From positions 124,001-188,000 of the forward strand of contig CAJTKM010000002.1 in NCBI GenBank assembly GCA_910576545.1: a stretch of 64,000 bases of DNA, written 5' to 3'. Origin of the DNA: Lachnospiraceae bacterium (lineage in GTDB: Bacteria > Bacillota > Clostridia > Lachnospirales > Anaerotignaceae). A program made the position numbers and the translations under genes. Shown in pieces: positions 32,147-41,029 of the stretch (positions within the stretch are counted from its first letter, which is position 1; every line of letters starts with the position of its first letter). The notes beneath the pieces are model-generated. The model had not been told where the DNA came from and did not search any database. It was given only the letters and a program-made list of their open reading frames with translations.

Positions 32147-32514
32147 CAGAGAGAGAAGTGATTGAGATATTAAGAAATAATTTCCCAAAAACTTGCAAAA
32201 TGGTTGGCGGAAGATATAAGGGTGGATTTGACGACATTGAGTGTGAATTTGGAAAGGCTCTTTTATTATCAATATCCACATTACAAGAAATTCAGAAATA
32301 CCGTGCAATCGGCACAGTCGAGGAATGTTGGGAGGCTATGGAGCGGCAGAGGGCAAAGAAGCCCGTCGAGTACGAAGATAAATATTATGGATGTCCTGTC
32401 TGCGATAATGTATTACTGCATAAGTGGGAAAGATACCCTGTGACGCTTGTGGATAAGAGAAACGGACTTCCGTACTGCCTTAGCTGCGGGCAGGCTATTG
32501 ATTGGTCTGAATAG
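32143..32514 (+). CDS. Hypothetical protein with zinc ribbon
   Basis: 123 aa. N-terminal helical part (TEREVIEILRNNFPKTCKMV) and C-terminal ribbon (YYGCPVCDNVLLHKWE ... YCLSCGQAIDW). ATGA overlap with the previous gene. Confidence 0.7.
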   Translation: MTEREVIEILRNNFPKTCKMVGGRYKGGFDDIECEFGKALLLSISTLQEIQKYRAIGTVEECWEAMERQRAKKPVEYEDKYYGCPVCDNVLLHKWERYPVTLVDKRNGLPYCLSCGQAIDWSE

Positions 32515-32604
32515 GAGTGGAAACACGGAAATGAGGTGATACTTATGCCAATGGAGCGGGATTTGCGGATAGAAATGGATTGCTGAAATGAGGAGGCGGG
32601 CAGC

Positions 32605-33045
32605 TTGGACAAGGATATTTTAGTGCAGTATACGGATTTGCAGGAGGAAATCAGGGATATCCGCCGGAGGGCAGAGCGTGCCCGCGGGCAGATGGAGCGG
32701 CTGGAAACAGAAGGCACAGTGCTTGATGCGGTGAAAGGCACACGGCAGGACGGGACGTTTGGCAGTATCCGCATTGAGGGTTTTCCCTATGCGGATTATG
32801 AGAAACGGCGGCGGAGCCTGCAAAGCTATCTTCTGAAGCTGGCAGATATGGAAGAAAAGCTGCTGGAGCTGACGAACCAGGCGGAGGAATACATAAACAG
32901 CATAGAAGACAGCCGGATGCGGCGGATTGTGCAGTACCGCATCCTGGACGGGCTTTCGTGGTATGAAGTGGCAGACAGGATGGGCGGGAAAGCGACAAGC
33001 GACAGCTGCCGGATGTATTTTGAAAGATTTTTGCAGAAATTTTGA
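32605..33045 (+). CDS. RinA/DUF1492-like late transcription regulator
   Basis: 146 aa from TTG 32605 (GAGGAGGCG upstream). An N-terminal coiled coil (EIRDIRRRAERARGQMERLE) and a C-terminal sigma region 4-like helix-turn-helix (RRIVQYRILDGLSWYEVADR). Position immediately before the packaging genes and the direct repeats at 33048 fits an activator of the late operon. Confidence 0.8.
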   Translation: MDKDILVQYTDLQEEIRDIRRRAERARGQMERLETEGTVLDAVKGTRQDGTFGSIRIEGFPYADYEKRRRSLQSYLLKLADMEEKLLELTNQAEEYINSIEDSRMRRIVQYRILDGLSWYEVADRMGGKATSDSCRMYFERFLQKF

Positions 33046-33047
33046 AA

Positions 33048-33084
33048 ATGTTCGGCATGTTCGTTTTTAATGTGGTACTATGAT
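33048..33084 (+). promoter_or_regulatory. Putative late promoter with activator direct repeats
   Basis: ATGTTCG at 33048-33054 and again at 33057-33063 (9-base period), then TGTGGTACTATGAT with the -10 at 33076-33084 and no -35 box. Layout fits a promoter that needs the regulator encoded just upstream. Confidence 0.6.
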
Positions 33085-33087
33085 ACC

Positions 33088-33261
33088 ATGGAGCCAGAGG
33101 GCGGAGGGCAGGACAAGGCCAAGGGACTGCTGGCTCTGGATATATACATGCAACAGGAAAGGACGTATCCGGCATGGCGGCACTGCTGCCGTGAAGTGGG
33201 ACGTCTTTTTCTTTTGATTTTTGAACTGAGGCCGAAAAAGGTACTTCCGAGCCAACCATGA
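33088..33261 (+). CDS. Possible 57-aa protein
   Basis: ATG 33088 lies about 4 bases after the putative -10, so the message would be almost leaderless. The protein (MEPEGGGQDKAKGLLALDIY...) has a hydrophobic middle. No homologue recognised; could be non-coding leader instead. Confidence 0.3.
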   Translation: MEPEGGGQDKAKGLLALDIYMQQERTYPAWRHCCREVGRLFLLIFELRPKKVLPSQP

Positions 33262-33372
33262 TACGCGGGGCAAAGTGAGCGCGGTATTTTGCTTTGAAAA
33301 AAATATTTTTTCAGGGGACTTCCTTCCGCTGAGGGAGCTTATCAGAGAGAGAAAGCAGGTGAAAAGCATCTT
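33262..33372. other. Intergenic region before packaging genes
   Basis: 111 bases with a weak inverted repeat (GCAAAGTGAG...TTTGC) and an A/T tract (AAAAAAATATTTTTTC). It could hold the packaging (cos/pac) site, by position only. Confidence 0.3.
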
Positions 33373-33903
33373 ATGGAAGTAAACCAAAAAGAACTGGCGG
33401 CAATTTTAGGACTGTCTGACAGAAGGATTCGCCAGCTTATCAAGGACTATGGGCTTTTCTCTGCATTCGAGGGCGGAGGAAAACGTCAGAAACGTTATTT
33501 ACTGGAAAAATGCATTCAAGAATACATTGAATATAAGATTTCGGAGGAAACGGGCAGGGGTACATCTAAAAACAAAGAGGAAGTGCAGGCACAGCATGAA
33601 GAAATCAAGAAAAATATATCCATTTTGAAGCTGCGCAGACTGAAGCGGGAGCTGCATGCTGCGGCAGATGTGGAGGAATTTTTAACAGAAATGCTGGTGA
33701 GGTTTCGAGCACGGCTCATGGTCATTCCACAGAAGGTTGGCCCATTAGCAGCGATAGAAGAGGACGAAGCCAGAATCATCGCACTGTTAGAGCGGGAAGT
33801 CTTTGAAACGCTGGAAACGCTTTCGGAATATGACCCAATGAAAATCGAAAAAGAAAATCCGATTCTTTATTTGGATGACGAAGATGAGGAAGGTGATGAA
33901 TGA
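33373..33903 (+). CDS. Terminase small subunit, Nu1-like
   Basis: 176 aa. N-terminal helix-turn-helix (NQKELAAILGLSDRRIRQLI), charged middle, and EFLTEMLVRFRARLMVIPQK, the same C-terminal block as the protein at 1911. Binds the packaging site and hands DNA to the large subunit. Confidence 0.88.
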   Translation: MEVNQKELAAILGLSDRRIRQLIKDYGLFSAFEGGGKRQKRYLLEKCIQEYIEYKISEETGRGTSKNKEEVQAQHEEIKKNISILKLRRLKRELHAAADVEEFLTEMLVRFRARLMVIPQKVGPLAAIEEDEARIIALLEREVFETLETLSEYDPMKIEKENPILYLDDEDEEGDE

Positions 33904-35746
33904 AATGCCATCGATTGAGAAACAGCGTTCACGGAAGAGGACGCGCCGGATATTTATGGATATTCTGCACAAAACACTGCGGCCGCCGGAGAAGCTGACA
34001 GTCAGCCAATGGGCAGAGCGGTATCGCGTACTGGGGGAAAGCAGCAACTTCAAAGGCCGTTGGAACAATACAGTTACGCCTTATCTCGTGGGGATTATGG
34101 ATGCATTCCAGGATCCGTACATACAGGAAATCAATTTCTGCAAATCTACGCAGGTGGGCGGGACGGAAGCGATGCTGAACATGCTGGGCTGGTGCATTAC
34201 AGAAAGCCCTGCCACGGCAATGATTGTTTATCCGTCAGATGATCTGGCAAAAACGGTATCAAAAAGCAGGATACGTCCATTTCTTGAAAAAACACAGGCA
34301 ATTGCGGAACGTTACCGCCCGAAGGCATCGAAGGAGTTGGAACTGCGGCTGGATGGCATGACAATTTATCTCAGGGGCAGCAATTCGCCGTCAAAACTGG
34401 CGTCCATTCCGGTGAAATATCTGTTTTTTGACGAAACAGACAAGATGGAGGGCGCGACGAAGAAAGAGGCATCACCCTACAGCCTTGCCAGAGAACGGAC
34501 GCGGACGTATGCCAATTCCAAAAAAATCGTAACGATTTCTACGCCTACATTGAAAACAAATTATACATGGACGATTCATGAGAACGCCGACGAACAGCGG
34601 CGTTTTTTCGTGCCATGCCCGCACTGTGGAAAAGAAATATTATTTGTTTTCAGCCAGCTGAAATTTGACAAGGATGAAAAAAAGGAGATGGGCGTGCGTG
34701 AACGAGCCGCAACTGCCGTATATATTTGCCCTGAGTGCGGCGGAAAGATTACGGATAAAGACAAATACAGTATGCTGCAAAAAGGGCAGTGGAAAGCGGA
34801 AAACAAAAAGTGCGCCGGAAGGGCAAAGAGCGTATCTTTTTGGCTGAATGCGCTATACAGCAGATTTTTAACATGGGCGGATATTGCGGAGGAATTTCTC
34901 GCCAGCAAAGATGACCCTGAACGCCTGCAAAATTTTGTCAACAGCTGGCTGGCTGAACCTTGGGAAGACACAAGGCTGAAAACCAGCAGTGAACTGGTGC
35001 TGGAATGCCAGACGGATACAGAGGAGTTTATTGTGCCGGATTGGGCGGAGCTGTTGACAGGCGGGATAGACGTTCAGGAAAATTGCGTTTACTGGACAAT
35101 ACGCGCATGGGGCACTTCTATGACGTCGCAAAATATATGCCATGGGCAGGCAATCGGGCTGGAAGAGGCGGAAGATATTATGAACCTGACCTACCGGAAA
35201 GCAGATGGCAGCGGGCTGCTTGTCAGCTTGGCTCTGATTGATTCCGGCGACCAGACAGAAATGGTTTATGATTTCTGTGCCCGAAACAGTGAATGGGCAT
35301 TGCCTGCAAAGGGTAGCGCGGCAATGGGCTCACATTTCAGAATCAGCAAAATAAACAGGGCAGACAGCAAGGCGTATGGAATGAACCTTGTTTTGATTGA
35401 CGTTGGAAAATACAAGGATGCAATCGCGGCCAGAATGCAGCGCAAAAGCGGGAAAGGCGCATGGATGGTGCATAAAGACTGCGACATGGAATACGCGAAT
35501 CAGGTGACGGCGGAGCATAAGGTGACGGAACGCAGAGCCGGAAAGAAACGGGTTATCTGGACACTGAAAACAAGCCACGCGGCGAACCACTATCTGGATA
35601 CAGAGGTATATGCGTTTGCGGCAGCGGACATTATGGGCGTGCGGCAGATGTTTCTGCGGGAAATGGAGCCAAAGGAAGAAACGCAGAAGGAAAAAACGGA
35701 GGAAGAATCCGGCTGGCTTCAGACAGGCGGCAACTGGCTCGGATAA
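33896..35746 (+). CDS. Phage terminase large subunit, GpA family
   Basis: About 616 aa. Variant Walker A region (NFCKSTQVGGTEAMLNML), Walker B (VKYLFFDETDKME), four-cysteine zinc motif (CPHC ... CPEC) and C-terminal nuclease acids (GGIDVQENCVYW; ALIDSGDQTEM). ATG 33896 overlaps the small subunit stop; ATG 33905 is the alternative start. Pumps DNA into proheads and cuts concatemers. Confidence 0.95.
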   Translation: MNEMPSIEKQRSRKRTRRIFMDILHKTLRPPEKLTVSQWAERYRVLGESSNFKGRWNNTVTPYLVGIMDAFQDPYIQEINFCKSTQVGGTEAMLNMLGWCITESPATAMIVYPSDDLAKTVSKSRIRPFLEKTQAIAERYRPKASKELELRLDGMTIYLRGSNSPSKLASIPVKYLFFDETDKMEGATKKEASPYSLARERTRTYANSKKIVTISTPTLKTNYTWTIHENADEQRRFFVPCPHCGKEILFVFSQLKFDKDEKKEMGVRERAATAVYICPECGGKITDKDKYSMLQKGQWKAENKKCAGRAKSVSFWLNALYSRFLTWADIAEEFLASKDDPERLQNFVNSWLAEPWEDTRLKTSSELVLECQTDTEEFIVPDWAELLTGGIDVQENCVYWTIRAWGTSMTSQNICHGQAIGLEEAEDIMNLTYRKADGSGLLVSLALIDSGDQTEMVYDFCARNSEWALPAKGSAAMGSHFRISKINRADSKAYGMNLVLIDVGKYKDAIAARMQRKSGKGAWMVHKDCDMEYANQVTAEHKVTERRAGKKRVIWTLKTSHAANHYLDTEVYAFAAADIMGVRQMFLREMEPKEETQKEKTEEESGWLQTGGNWLG

Positions 35747-35761
35747 GGGAGGAATGGAGTA

Positions 35762-35992
35762 ATGAACGAAGATTTTGGAATCAGTGATCCGCGGCTGTTG
35801 CTTTCGGAAACAGAAAAAGCAATCCGAAAAATATTGAACGGCGGGCAAAGTTACAAGATTGGAACAAGGAGCGTGACACGGGCCGACCTTTCTACGCTGC
35901 TTTCCCTGCGGGAACAGCTGCGGGCAGAAGCGGAAACACAGGAAAGCGGGCTGTTGGGGCATACTGGCGTTGCGTATTTTGACAGGAGGTAG
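35762..35992 (+). CDS. Small head-tail connector (gpW-like)
   Basis: 76 aa; GQSYKIGTRSVTRADLSTLL is the gpW-type core. Between terminase and portal, as in lambda-like packaging clusters. Confidence 0.78.
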   Translation: MNEDFGISDPRLLLSETEKAIRKILNGGQSYKIGTRSVTRADLSTLLSLREQLRAEAETQESGLLGHTGVAYFDRR

Positions 35993-35997
35993 GGCGT

Positions 35998-37470
35998 ATG
36001 GAATGGCTGGAGAAGGCGATTTCTTTTTTTTCGCCCAAAACAGCGTGCCAGCGGCTGGGATGGCGGAAGGAACTGGATGGAATGCGCAGCGGGGGCTATG
36101 ATGCGGGCGGCTATGGCAGGCTCAACCGTGCGTGGCGCGCACAGAACCAAAGCGCGGAGATGCAGGACAGGTTCGACAGGGACACCATACGCGCAAGGGC
36201 GCGGGATTTGGAGCGGAACAGTGACCTTGCCCGAAGTATTATCAGGGCATACCGGCGCAACGTTGTCGGGCGCGGTTTTGAACTGCAGGCAAGGACAGCA
36301 GACGAAAAGCTGAATGAACAGCTGGAAAGCGTTTGGAAGGAATGGTGCAGGGCACGGAACTGTGATGTAACAGGGCAGCAAAATTTCAACCAGATTTTAC
36401 GCATGGCGGCAGTGCGCAAAAAGGTAGACGGCGGCATACTGTTCCGCAAATGCTACACGGGAGACGGTATTCTGCCGTTTAAGCTGCAGGCTTTGGAAGT
36501 GGATGAGCTGGAGAGCTCAGTTATGGCACCGAAAAACAAGGGAAACAAGGTTATCGGCGGCATTGAGTTTAACGCATATAACCGGCCCGTCGGCTTTTGG
36601 GTACGGCAGTACAGCATTGACGGCATGACGATGAATGAAGCGGAATATATCGACGCAAAGGATACAATTTTCTATTTTGAAAAGGAACGCCCTTCCCAGC
36701 TGCGGGAGATGAGCGACCTTGCGGCAACAATTCCACGTATCAGGGATACAAATGAATTTATTACGGCGGTAGCGGTGAAGGAACGCATTGCGGCCTGCCT
36801 TGCCGTTATGATTAAGCGCATGAAGGAGTTTATGGGTAACGGTCTGCCCGGCAGAAGCCAGATGGCGGGAGAGCGGAAGGACTATACAGGAAAGCACATT
36901 ACACCCGGTATGCTGATGGAACTGAATGCGGGGGACGAAGTACAGGTCATTAACCCGGGGAACAGCGGTAACGATGCGAACGCCCATTTGAAATTACAGA
37001 TGCGCCTGATGGGAGCGGGACAGGGGCTGAGCTATGAAGCTGTTTCGCGGGATATGAGTGAAACCAATTACAGCAGCGCAAGGCAGGCAAGCATTGAAGA
37101 TGAACTGACGTTTGCGGAAGAAGCGGAACTCTTGAAGGAACGGCTGATGGATGAGGTGTATGAAACCTTTGTCATATCCGCAGTTCTTGCGGGTTTGGTA
37201 AAAATAAAAGATTTTTGGGGCAGGAAAGCCGATTATCTGCGCCATGAATGGGTTGCCAGCCCAAAGAAATGGATTGACCCGCTGAAAGAGGCCAATGCAA
37301 ACAGGATTGCAATGGAAACAGGACAGAAAACCTTCAAACAGATTTCCGCAGAAGCAGGGCGCGACTGGAAGGAACAGATTGACGATATGGCAGAGGTTTT
37401 GGAATATGCAAGGCAAAAGGGCGTTACGCTGAAGGGGGGTGAAGTGTTTGAAACAGGCAAAAAACAATAA
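35998..37470 (+). CDS. Portal protein, lambda family
   Basis: 490 aa. DLERNSDLARSIIRAYRRNV followed by VGRGFELQ, then RPGF-like segment NRPVGFWVRQYSIDGM and PRIRDTNEFITAVAVKERIA, then LSYEAVSRDMSETNYSSARQ are hallmark blocks of lambda gpB/pfam Phage_portal_2. Forms the 12-subunit DNA channel of the head. Confidence 0.95.
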   Translation: MEWLEKAISFFSPKTACQRLGWRKELDGMRSGGYDAGGYGRLNRAWRAQNQSAEMQDRFDRDTIRARARDLERNSDLARSIIRAYRRNVVGRGFELQARTADEKLNEQLESVWKEWCRARNCDVTGQQNFNQILRMAAVRKKVDGGILFRKCYTGDGILPFKLQALEVDELESSVMAPKNKGNKVIGGIEFNAYNRPVGFWVRQYSIDGMTMNEAEYIDAKDTIFYFEKERPSQLREMSDLAATIPRIRDTNEFITAVAVKERIAACLAVMIKRMKEFMGNGLPGRSQMAGERKDYTGKHITPGMLMELNAGDEVQVINPGNSGNDANAHLKLQMRLMGAGQGLSYEAVSRDMSETNYSSARQASIEDELTFAEEAELLKERLMDEVYETFVISAVLAGLVKIKDFWGRKADYLRHEWVASPKKWIDPLKEANANRIAMETGQKTFKQISAEAGRDWKEQIDDMAEVLEYARQKGVTLKGGEVFETGKKQ

Positions 37471-38026
37471 TACAAGAAGCCTGCCGGGCGCAATCCGCGC
37501 CGTAGAAGGCGAAGGGAACGAACGGAAATTCCAGATCAGTTTTTCCAGCGAAGAACCATATGAACGCTGGTTCGGACCGGAAATTCTTTCTCATGATGCA
37601 GGGGCAGTTGATTTGACGCGGCTGAATGATATAGGCGTGGTGCTTTTCAATCATGATACAGACAAAGTTATCGGGCGGGTACTGCGCGCATGGGTTGAAG
37701 GCGAAAGAGGCTGTGCAGAAATCGAATTTGATGAAGACGAATTTTCTGAAATGATACGCCAAAAGGTGGCAAAAGGAACGCTGAAAGGGATTTCCGTACG
37801 GTATTCTGTAGGATGCTGGGAGGAAGTTAAGGCAGGGAATACCTCGTCTAACGGCAGACATAAAGGGCCATGCAGCATAGCGGTGAAGTGGAAGCCTTTG
37901 GAGGTTTCGGTCGTTTCTGTTCCGGCAGATGCGACAGTCGGCGTTGGGCGGGAATTGGAAACAGAAGAAAATAACGCCTCTTTTTGGGAGATGCAGGTCA
38001 CTGTCAACCGAAACTACTTGGCGTAA
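37448..38026 (+). CDS. Prohead protease (HK97-like, U35)
   Basis: About 192 aa from TTG 37448 with GAAGGGGGG upstream; GTG 37439 is less well placed. Features: VVLFNHDTDKVIGRVLRAWV (catalytic His), KGTLKGISVRYSVGCWEEV (catalytic Ser) and PLEVSVVSVPADATVGVGR. Processes capsid and scaffold during head assembly. The capsid gene it serves is 5 kb away. Confidence 0.88.
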   Translation: MKQAKNNNTRSLPGAIRAVEGEGNERKFQISFSSEEPYERWFGPEILSHDAGAVDLTRLNDIGVVLFNHDTDKVIGRVLRAWVEGERGCAEIEFDEDEFSEMIRQKVAKGTLKGISVRYSVGCWEEVKAGNTSSNGRHKGPCSIAVKWKPLEVSVVSVPADATVGVGRELETEENNASFWEMQVTVNRNYLA

Positions 38027-38059
38027 ACCGTGCAGTTTTTATGCAAAGGAGGATGGAAG

Positions 38060-38323
38060 ATGAAAAAGACAAACAGAAATGTGCAGACAGCAATGGTCTA
38101 TTGTGGACCGGATATTCCGTTTACAGCCAAACAGTTTGACAGCTACACCAACGGCCTGCCGGAACGGCTGACCTTGATTATGGAGGAAATCCCTGCTGTC
38201 GGTTCTCTGGTTGTTCCTGTGGAGCGGATGGCGCAGACAAGGGCAGAACTGATGCGGAGCGGGAGCGCACTGCAAAATATATTTGCAAAGGCAGCTGAGG
38301 AAATCAGGAGAAAGGAGTGGTAA
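38060..38323 (+). CDS. Hypothetical protein upstream of the tail sheath
   Basis: 87 aa from ATG 38060 (AAAGGAGG upstream). VYCGPDIPFTAKQFDSYTNG, then LPERLTLIMEEIPAVGSLVV. No family recognised; probably a morphogenesis protein. Confidence 0.65.
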   Translation: MKKTNRNVQTAMVYCGPDIPFTAKQFDSYTNGLPERLTLIMEEIPAVGSLVVPVERMAQTRAELMRSGSALQNIFAKAAEEIRRKEW

Positions 38324-38326
38324 GCA

Positions 38327-39781
38327 ATGGCATACGACCACGGCATATATATCACCGAGCAGGCAACAAGCCTTATTGCACCAATTGAAGGAACTGCGGG
38401 ACTGCAGGTTATTCTGGGGACTGCGCCGGTCAATCTGGCAGAAGATCCGTATTCCTGCACAAATAAGCCTATGCTGTGTTACAGCTATAAAGAGGCTGTC
38501 GGAAATGTTGGTTATTCGGATGACTTTGAAAAATATACGCTTTGCCAGAGTATTGATGCCTGTTTTCGAGTGTTCAACATCGCGCCAATTATACTGATTA
38601 ACGTGCTCGACCCGAAAAAACACAAGAAAACGCTGCCAGAAACCGACTGTACCGTAATGGAAAGTATAGCGACACTGACGGAGACGGGCGTTCTTCTGGA
38701 TAGCGTTACGGTAAAAACAGAGGCAGAAACACTGCTGGAAGGAAAGGATTATATCCTTGCATTTAATGACGCGGGTTTTGTAACCATCACACTGCTGCGA
38801 AGCCATGCGGCAGATACATCGGTTAAAGTTTCCGGCACAGCGATAGACCCTGAAGCAGTAACATATACGGATATTATCGGCGGCGTGGATATAAATACAG
38901 GCAGTGAAACAGGCATGGAGGTTATCCGGCAGATTTATCCGCTTTTGGGTATGACGCCGGGGCTTCTGCTTGCGCCGGGGTGGAGCCATAATGCCAATGT
39001 GGCGGCGGCTCTGCAGGCAAAGTGTGAAAAAATCAACGGCGTATATACCTGCGGATGCGTACTGGATATTGACAGCGGGGAAGATGGCGCAAAAAAATAT
39101 ACAGATGTTAAAACAGTGAAGGAAAGAAGCGGCATAAACAGCGTTCACGCCTATGCGGTCTGGCCGAAATGCATGGTGGGCAGCAAGACCTACTATATGT
39201 CTGCGCTTGCGGCGGCGTGTACGGCTTATACTGATGCGGCAAATGAAGATGTACCAAGCCTGTCCCCGTCCAACAAAAGTCTGAAAATTACGGCTGCGGT
39301 GCTGGAGGACGGCGCTGAGGTCATACTGGATCAGGAACAGGCGAATACCGTCAACAGCTTTGGCGTCGCAACAGCATGGAATCAGAACGGTTTCCGGCTT
39401 TGGGGTAACAACACGGCGGCATATCCTGCTACAACAGACCCCAAAGACCGCTGGTTTGCCTGCCGCAGGTTTTTCAGCTGGTGGGGGAATACGTTCATCC
39501 TGACGTATTTCCAGAAGGTGGACGACCCGATGAGCAGCAGGTTGATTGAGAGCATTGTAGACAGCGAAAATATCAGAGGAAACAGCTTTGCGGCAAGGGG
39601 TTACTGCGCAGCGGCGCGGATTGCATATCTGCCGGAGGAAAACCCTGAAACAGATATCATCAATGGGAAAATGCGGTTCCATATCTTTCTTTCGCCGTTT
39701 ACGCCTGCAGAAACCATTATCGGCGTGCTGGAATTTGACGTAGATGCTCTGACGGAATCCTTGAGAGGGGGTATTGAATAA
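38327..39781 (+). CDS. Contractile tail sheath protein
   Basis: 484 aa. N-terminus HGIYITEQATSLIAPIEGTA, the middle LLLAPGWSHNANVAAALQAK and the C-terminal DPMSSRLIESIVDSENIRGN match the P2 FI-type tail sheath. Proves a contractile (myovirus) tail. Confidence 0.94.
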   Translation: MAYDHGIYITEQATSLIAPIEGTAGLQVILGTAPVNLAEDPYSCTNKPMLCYSYKEAVGNVGYSDDFEKYTLCQSIDACFRVFNIAPIILINVLDPKKHKKTLPETDCTVMESIATLTETGVLLDSVTVKTEAETLLEGKDYILAFNDAGFVTITLLRSHAADTSVKVSGTAIDPEAVTYTDIIGGVDINTGSETGMEVIRQIYPLLGMTPGLLLAPGWSHNANVAAALQAKCEKINGVYTCGCVLDIDSGEDGAKKYTDVKTVKERSGINSVHAYAVWPKCMVGSKTYYMSALAAACTAYTDAANEDVPSLSPSNKSLKITAAVLEDGAEVILDQEQANTVNSFGVATAWNQNGFRLWGNNTAAYPATTDPKDRWFACRRFFSWWGNTFILTYFQKVDDPMSSRLIESIVDSENIRGNSFAARGYCAAARIAYLPEENPETDIINGKMRFHIFLSPFTPAETIIGVLEFDVDALTESLRGGIE

Positions 39782-40296
39782 TGAAAAATATTCCTGATAA
39801 GCTGACGCTTTTTAACGTGTACAAAGATGGTTCAAAGCTGATTGGCGTTGGCGAGGAAGTCACCCTGCCCGATGTGGAGATGGGAACAGAAACACTGAGC
39901 GGCCCAGGTATTTTGGGTGAGATAGACATGCCGGGGAAGGTGAACATTGGCTCTATGGAACAGGAAATTTCTTTCCGTATGCTGGACGAAGATATTTTCA
40001 GTGTAATGGACTTGGGAGAGGGTGTTAACCTGACATTACGTGCCGGTATGCAGCGTATGAGCGGCACAGGCGGCATCGAGGAAGTTGGTATCCGCGTGGT
40101 GGAACGCGGGATATTCAAAGGCATGACAACGGGCAGCCTGAAGCGGGGCGGCCCGATGAGTGCGGGTGTAAAGCTGGAACTGCTTTATATCTGTATTGAG
40201 ATAGACGGGGAAGAAAAGCTGGAAATTGACAAGCTGAACTGCGTCTATAAAGTCAACGGAAAAGACGTATTGAAGAAAGCGAGGGAGCTGAGTTGA
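39781..40296 (+). CDS. Major tail tube protein (P2 FII-like)
   Basis: 171 aa. VTLPDVEMGTETLSGPGILG, then RVVERGIFKGMTTGSLKRGG match the FII family. Forms the inner tube. Start overlaps the sheath stop (TAATG). Confidence 0.93.
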   Translation: MKNIPDKLTLFNVYKDGSKLIGVGEEVTLPDVEMGTETLSGPGILGEIDMPGKVNIGSMEQEISFRMLDEDIFSVMDLGEGVNLTLRAGMQRMSGTGGIEEVGIRVVERGIFKGMTTGSLKRGGPMSAGVKLELLYICIEIDGEEKLEIDKLNCVYKVNGKDVLKKARELS

Positions 40297-41029
40297 TGGA
40301 ACATATGGACTTGGACAAAATTCTGGAGATGGCAAAAATCGTACAGAACGGAGAGGAACTTTCACCAGAGCAGAAGGCGGCTCTGGAACAGCTGGAGCGG
40401 GAAGCGGCAAGCATGCCGTTGGAAACAGCTAAGGCGGCACTGGAAGAAGAAAGCTCTGCAGGGGAAATCGCGGGGGGTGGAAACCCGGGCACAGAAACAA
40501 TTGCCAGACAGGGGCAAAAAGTAATTCCTGCGCCGTTACCGGACCCTGAGCCTGTAAAAGAAGCAGAGGATTTCATTATTCGCTTTGATGTGCCGTACCG
40601 CTTTGAAGGGAAAACCTATACAGGCATTGACCTTTCCGGCTTGCGGGAACTGCGGGCAAAGGACATCTGGAAACTGAACCGGACATATCGCAGTTCCGGT
40701 AACATCCCCCTGCTTCAGGAGATGGATAATGAATATACCGCAAGAGTAGCGGCACGGGCGGCAGGACTGCCGATTGAGTTTTTTGAAGGAATGCCGCTGT
40801 CGGAATCTATCAAGGTACGGGCGATGGTGAGCGGTTTTTTTTATCCAAAGGGCTGACCTCAAATGCGGAGATTAAAAAGCTGCGAAAAGTCTGCACGGAT
40901 TTAGGGAGGATTACAGGATTTTCGCCAGAGTTTTTTATGAACCTGACACTGGATGAATTGATAGAAACGGCAGAAGAAATTGCGGAGGAGGTGGAAAACA
41001 GTGGCAGGCGGAAGGGGAAGGACCTATGA
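40293..41029 (+). CDS. Tail assembly chaperone gpE/E' with programmed -1 frameshift
   Basis: The zero frame (40293-40856) gives 187 aa ending after SGFFYPKG. At the T8 run 40835-40842 a -1 slip continues into SKGLTSNAEIKKLRKVCTDL, then GRITGFSPEFFMNLTLDELI, to TGA 41027-41029. The two products, one long and one short, are the usual tail chaperones between tube and tape-measure genes. The second frame overlaps the tape-measure start. Confidence 0.85.

Noticed and set aside
38039..39682. 547-aa minus-strand frame opposite the sheath gene
   Set aside because: Entirely antisense to a well-supported sheath gene; composition is Cys/His/Arg-rich as expected of a shadow frame.
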